A stretch of DNA of 64,000 nucleotides from Lutraria lutraria (taxonomy: Eukaryota > Mollusca > Bivalvia > Venerida > Mactridae). A program made the position numbers and the translations under genes. The stretch is from contig OZ026840.1 of assembly GCA_964023205.1 (NCBI GenBank), forward strand, positions 14,798,454 through 14,862,453. The letters are read 5' to 3'. Below, one piece after another: positions 60,180 to 64,000 of the stretch (positions within the stretch are counted from its first letter, which is position 1; each line of letters begins with the position of its first letter). The notes beneath the pieces are model-generated. The model did no database searches. It had not been told where the DNA came from and worked only from the letters and a program-made list of their open reading frames with translations.

Positions 60180-63100
60180 GTATGCTTGACAGATCTGATT
60201 TGACATATTTGACATTTATAAATATTTTGTTGTTCCGCAGTTATGTCGATGGTGGATGGACGATAAACTCGAACTGTACGACAAAAATATTTCGAAGCAA
60301 TTTGTCATAATAGTTTAAATGACAAATTAATGTAGATTATACATCAAAACTCAATTTCACAGTTTCATTTAAGCACCGCCCCTTTTGATGTATCGATACT
60401 GAATTAAATATTGTGTGAAAATAGATAAAAACCAAGTACATATAATTCTATAGATATGACCCCAAATCATAGCTGGTGCTAATTGAAAAAGAAATATTAG
60501 ATTCTATTAACTTATAGTTTTTCTGAAATGGCAATGAAGTTGATAGTCTAATTAATATGTCGAATCATGTGTAGTTTATTTGAGTGCACATATAATCCAC
60601 TAAGCACAACATGTCGATCAATGGAAAACTTTTCCTGCCTTTTTCCATGTAAATTGTATCAGATCTCTCTAAACTATAAATACTTAGACTGACTGTAGCA
60701 TGGCCCCAACACATGAACCTCATGTTTTTACATAGGTCCATCAAACAAAACGTAAATACTTGAACATTGTTCATCGTTTTTTTTCTTTTTTGATTATCTT
60801 GATGAATACATAGTTCATATCACTTTGTCCACCACAACCAATTGCAAATCTAATAGACAGAAAAATATATAACAATAAAAAGTGTATAGACTACAGCTTT
60901 ATTTCAGTGTTAATGCACAAAGCAAAGTGGCCAGGACCATGAAGGAAGTAAAAAAAAAACTTTCAGACATGAAGACGTCTGTCAGACGAAGAGAGAGGGA
61001 GAGAAGGAGGTTGGCTGTGGGTACTGGTGGGGGACCAGCTCCCAAACTTGACAAATGGGAAGAAGTGGTTAGTATATTTTTCCAATTTATCTAATTATAA
61101 TGAATCATTTCCATTTCTTATAAACACATCTCCTCCATTCAGATTTTAGTTAAAATACTTGTTATGATTTACGATTACACCTTCATGTGCACATATAGCA
61201 AAAAGAATATAAGTCACCTGTATACAGTCTGAATGCCATAATACTGTGTTTTGCATGAAAGCAAACATTTATTAACAGATGATCAAATCTTAAAGCATTG
61301 AGGATGTCAAATAATTTTCCACTTTTCTGTTAACGGACGACCTATAACCCATTGATCGGGGGGGGGGGGGGGGAGGGGGTAACTTGTGAAAGTCGGTTGA
61401 ATATGTTTTTTGTTTTATTTCAGTAAATCCGTTAAGCCTTGCGGCCCATGAGGACATTTACACGTATGAACACAACAAAAAACAATTGTACATGCACATA
61501 TATACATATATACATAATATACAAACTATATCTGTGTTGCGGAGAAGGCAATTGTTATAAATATACATACATACATTGTTAAAATTGATTGTAAAGATAT
61601 AAATCCATAATTTTTGTGATAATTGAAAATTAAACAATTTATAGACACATAATATACGATTCAAAAGATAAGTATTATAAATAATAACCGGATATAACAT
61701 TCTACCGAAACGAAATATAGAATATCTCAGGTTTTATGATTAATTTATAAAGTAAGGAAAAAAACAACAAAAAACAATGGTTGAAAAAAAAGAAAAGAAA
61801 ACAGTTTATCTACACATTCGTAACAATAGACTCATTATATAACGAATGTCAGTCAAATACTGAGACTAATTAAACTATATACACAAATAACTTACAGTAC
61901 ATTATAAACAAGACAGACACTTGACTCCAAAATGATAAGTGACATACTACATGTTTTATTAGTGTAACTATATAATTACAATTGCGAATATGTATAATTA
62001 TAAATATCTATACATTTAATCTATAATATATTATTAAAGTGAATGAATTAAAATTACATCAGTCGAATATAACAAGTGATTACATCTGATTTATTGAACT
62101 AAGTAAATTACAATTTATACTATTATCAATAAAGGAAGTATTATGTATACATTTATAAAACTGAACTCAAAACTGAGTAATGTTATAATAACATTCATTC
62201 TGACCTTAAGGAGACTTAATTATTTTTAAAACAAAAACATTTATGTATGTAGCACGCAAGCTTCCTCAAAACAGTTTCATTTTGACTTGATAAAAGTTCT
62301 ATAAATTTTCCCATGCAAGGCCTCTTCCAGTAATATATATTTATGTATTGCTTTCTTAAATCATTAAAAAGTTCGCATTCAATAACAAAATGGTATTCAT
62401 CATCTAATTTATTACATACTGAGCATTTACGATCATTATATGGAATACTCTCTGGTCTATGCCATCTACCAGTTTCAAGCGTAAGTCGGTGAGATGACAT
62501 ACGTAATCTACTAAGAGAAGTTCTGTAGTCCTGATTTTTAATGATATTTAGATATTCTTTAAAATTGCAATTGTAAGCAAGTTCACGGTATAACAAAGCT
62601 CTGGTAGAGTTCCTTAAGTTTGAAATTAAAATCTGAGTATAAGTTCAGAATGTAAACCTATCCTTTACCTTTTTTATCTTTTCAGATACTGACAAGTCTG
62701 TCTGAAGACAGTGTAGTTGGATTCAGTGGGACGGACGTCTTTATGGAAGGTAAGGATAATTTGACTACAGTGATTGATATATATATTGATATTGGAAAGG
62801 ATAATTTGACTGAAGTTATTGATATATGCAAATAACTATGCATGTTGTGTATATAGATTTTACCTGACAATGCTTTGGTCATGGTTAAATAAATTCCTGC
62901 AGAGGCTGTGCAATGAATAAGAACACAAGATGATAGTAGAATTGTTTCACATTGATATGTGTGATCTTTTTTTTTAATCACACTGACATTATCATGTGAA
63001 ATTTATTTTTTTTCCAGAAAATATAACCTTCAACTCGTCAAAAAAAGCTGTTCATGAACCACTTGAAACAATCAATATAGGTAACAAAATGTTATTAATC

Positions 63101-63803
63101 ATTTGAATGTAAAATATTACAAATACATGTACAATGTGAACACAAATTGAATGTAACAATTAAAACACATGTATACATTATTAATGTCATGTTGACTTCT
63201 TTACATACACTATCAATATATCATGGTATGAACAAAATTTTAATGCATAAAACAGATTACATGAATATTCTGTTTAATGTTAATGAACAAAGAGTTTTCT
63301 TTCAAATTTGATTGATCTTTTAGACTTTAATACAAAATTCAGACCTGTTAAATGACTTAGTAAGAAGTACACTTAAATTATTTGATTGTGATGTAAAATG
63401 TTATTATTTTCAGAAAATTATCCTGTCAACCAGTCAAAATCCAGTGCTGATTGGTCAACAAGAAAGATAAATGCAGGTAAACACCATGCCAAGCTATATA
63501 TTTCATCATTTACCGATAGCAAACCAATATTTTTTAAGTAAGCACAATATTGTAACGTATATATATTCCACATGGGCCAATTCGTTGACCTTTCTTTGGC
63601 ATGAACTACATGTATGATAGTCTTAAATCATTAATTAAAAGTATGATTTACACATACACGAACATAAGAATTATACCATTTTACTGGACTAACTACATGT
63701 ACAAAGAACACTGATATAATAATGTTTTTTTTGTTTTGTTTTTCAGAAAATAATTCAGTCCACCCGGGCACTTCCATTGACCTGAAGGAAAAAAACAACA
63801 CAG
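60016..63803 (+). CDS. Myb/SANT-like DNA-binding protein (PIF/Harbinger-type), 5' part of gene
   Basis: Visible exons: 60016-60179, 60908-61067, 62686-62749, 63018-63080, 63414-63476, 63747-63803, all GT-AG and in phase; 190 complete codons so far, and the frame continues past the window. The N-terminus (NWSKSEVDALAFEF, GRFGPKLTHRDKEDTWDAVL, then MKEVKKKLSDMKTSVRRRER) matches the trihelix-like Myb/SANT domain found in PIF/Harbinger accessory proteins and in NAIF1-type vertebrate proteins, including the GTGGGPAPKL hinge. After ILTSLSEDSVVGFSGTDVF come three short exons each starting EN. Either a transposon Myb-like ORF or a domesticated host gene; no transposase is seen here. Confidence 0.75.
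60908..61067 (+). CDS. Myb/SANT-like exon 2
   Basis: VNAQSKVARTMKEVKKKLSD, basic RRRERERRR, GTGGGPAPKL; ends in phase 0 at GTG|GTTAGT, chosen because it alone fits the next exon. Confidence 0.8.
61359..61377. repeat. Poly-G tract
   Basis: A run of about 16 G followed by AGGGGG in intron 2 of the Myb-like gene. Confidence 0.85.
61425..62640 (-). mobile_element. LINE 3' fragment, 5'-truncated
   Basis: The minus-strand open frame 62216-62596 reads RLRMSSHRLTLETGRWHRPE, then CSVCNKLDDEYHFVIEC and LFNDLRKQY. This is the C-terminal segment after the RT of mollusc LINEs, with its C-x2-C...H...C motif. A 3' UTR of about 0.8 kb follows and ends with CTCATGGGCCGCAAGG-type wording. It sits inside intron 2 of the Myb-like gene in antisense. 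Confidence 0.75.
62686..62749 (+). CDS. Myb/SANT-like exon 3
   Basis: ILTSLSEDSVVGFSGTDVFM, E; phase 0 to 1, GTAAGG donor. Confidence 0.75.
63018..63080 (+). CDS. Mini-exon 4 of the Myb-like gene
   Basis: 63 nt, phase 1-1: ENITFNSSKKAVHEPLETIN. Preceded by TTTTTTTCCAG. Confidence 0.65.
63414..63476 (+). CDS. Mini-exon 5 of the Myb-like gene
   Basis: 63 nt, phase 1-1: ENYPVNQSKSSADWSTRKIN. Preceded by TTATTTTCAG. Confidence 0.65.
63747..63803 (+). CDS. Mini-exon 6 of the Myb-like gene
   Basis: 57 nt, phase 1-1: ENNSVHPGTSIDLKEKNNT. Preceded by TTTGTTTTTCAG; GTAAAA donor. Confidence 0.65.
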
Positions 63804-64000
63804 GTAAAAAACACTATGCAAACACCATTGTTTCAGAATATAACCATCATTTAAGCACTCATGTGAGCTAAAATGATGAAAAAGAATACACAATCCAGCA
63901 GTAAATATGTTTAAATATATATCATGAGTAGGTTAAACGAAATTGATTAGTATTATAATAAATTAATTTTTATAACCGAACAGCATAGTCAAGTTAATTT

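Overview
This is a eukaryotic, AT-rich, intron- and repeat-dense window. All genes have GT-AG introns, TATA boxes or AATAAA signals where visible, and tRNA-derived SINEs, non-LTR retrotransposon relics, TIR elements and satellites surround them. Protein similarity is to animals. Several interspersed repeats resemble families I associate with bivalve molluscs (for example the repeat near 28960-29190 and the SINE tails), so a bivalve or another lophotrochozoan is my best guess. That is an inference, not a proof. Nothing prokaryotic is present.

Layout. (1) 31-22209, minus strand: a complete argininosuccinate synthase gene in 14 coding exons. The splice phases close exactly and give 414 codons plus stop. 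Its introns hold a 23-bp minisatellite (about 4.2-5.3 kb), a 39-bp minisatellite with a 550-bp higher-order copy (15.3-18.2 kb), an AT-rich degenerate array (20.0-21.0 kb), a 2.77-kb TIR element (9.1-11.8 kb), a pogo-like MITE and several SINEs. (2) 22.8-23.9 kb: a decayed LINE. (3) 25266-30260: a 5.0-kb element with inverted terminal repeats of about 0.5 kb and TTAA flanks, containing a nested 1.95-kb second copy of the 9.1-11.8 kb family. (4) 32.6-44.4 kb: a satellite array of about 11.5 kb with a 62-bp unit and at least two levels of higher-order duplication. A foldback element lies at its left edge and another is inserted near its right edge. (5) 44.45-46.2 kb: LINE relic. (6) 47933-51435, minus strand: a small secreted-protein gene with a TATA box, a signal-peptide exon and an N/D/Q/R-rich repeat exon. 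It carries one in-frame stop and one 1-base insertion. (7) 52910-57258, plus strand: a complete six-exon failed-axon-connections/metaxin-like (GST-fold) gene of 281 codons. (8) 58678-59245: TIR element with TTAA flanks. (9) 60016 to beyond 63803, plus strand: the 5' part of a gene with a Myb/SANT-like DNA-binding domain of the PIF/Harbinger type, followed by a run of similar 57-63-nt phase 1-1 mini-exons. It continues past the window end.

The genes do not form a pathway. The argininosuccinate synthase is a metabolic enzyme (citrulline plus aspartate to argininosuccinate). The others look like independent loci separated by repeat blocks. The most unusual parts are the broken, multi-frame-open secreted repeat protein, the mini-exon array downstream of the Myb-like domain, the long-ITR TTAA element with its nested guest, and the layered satellite.
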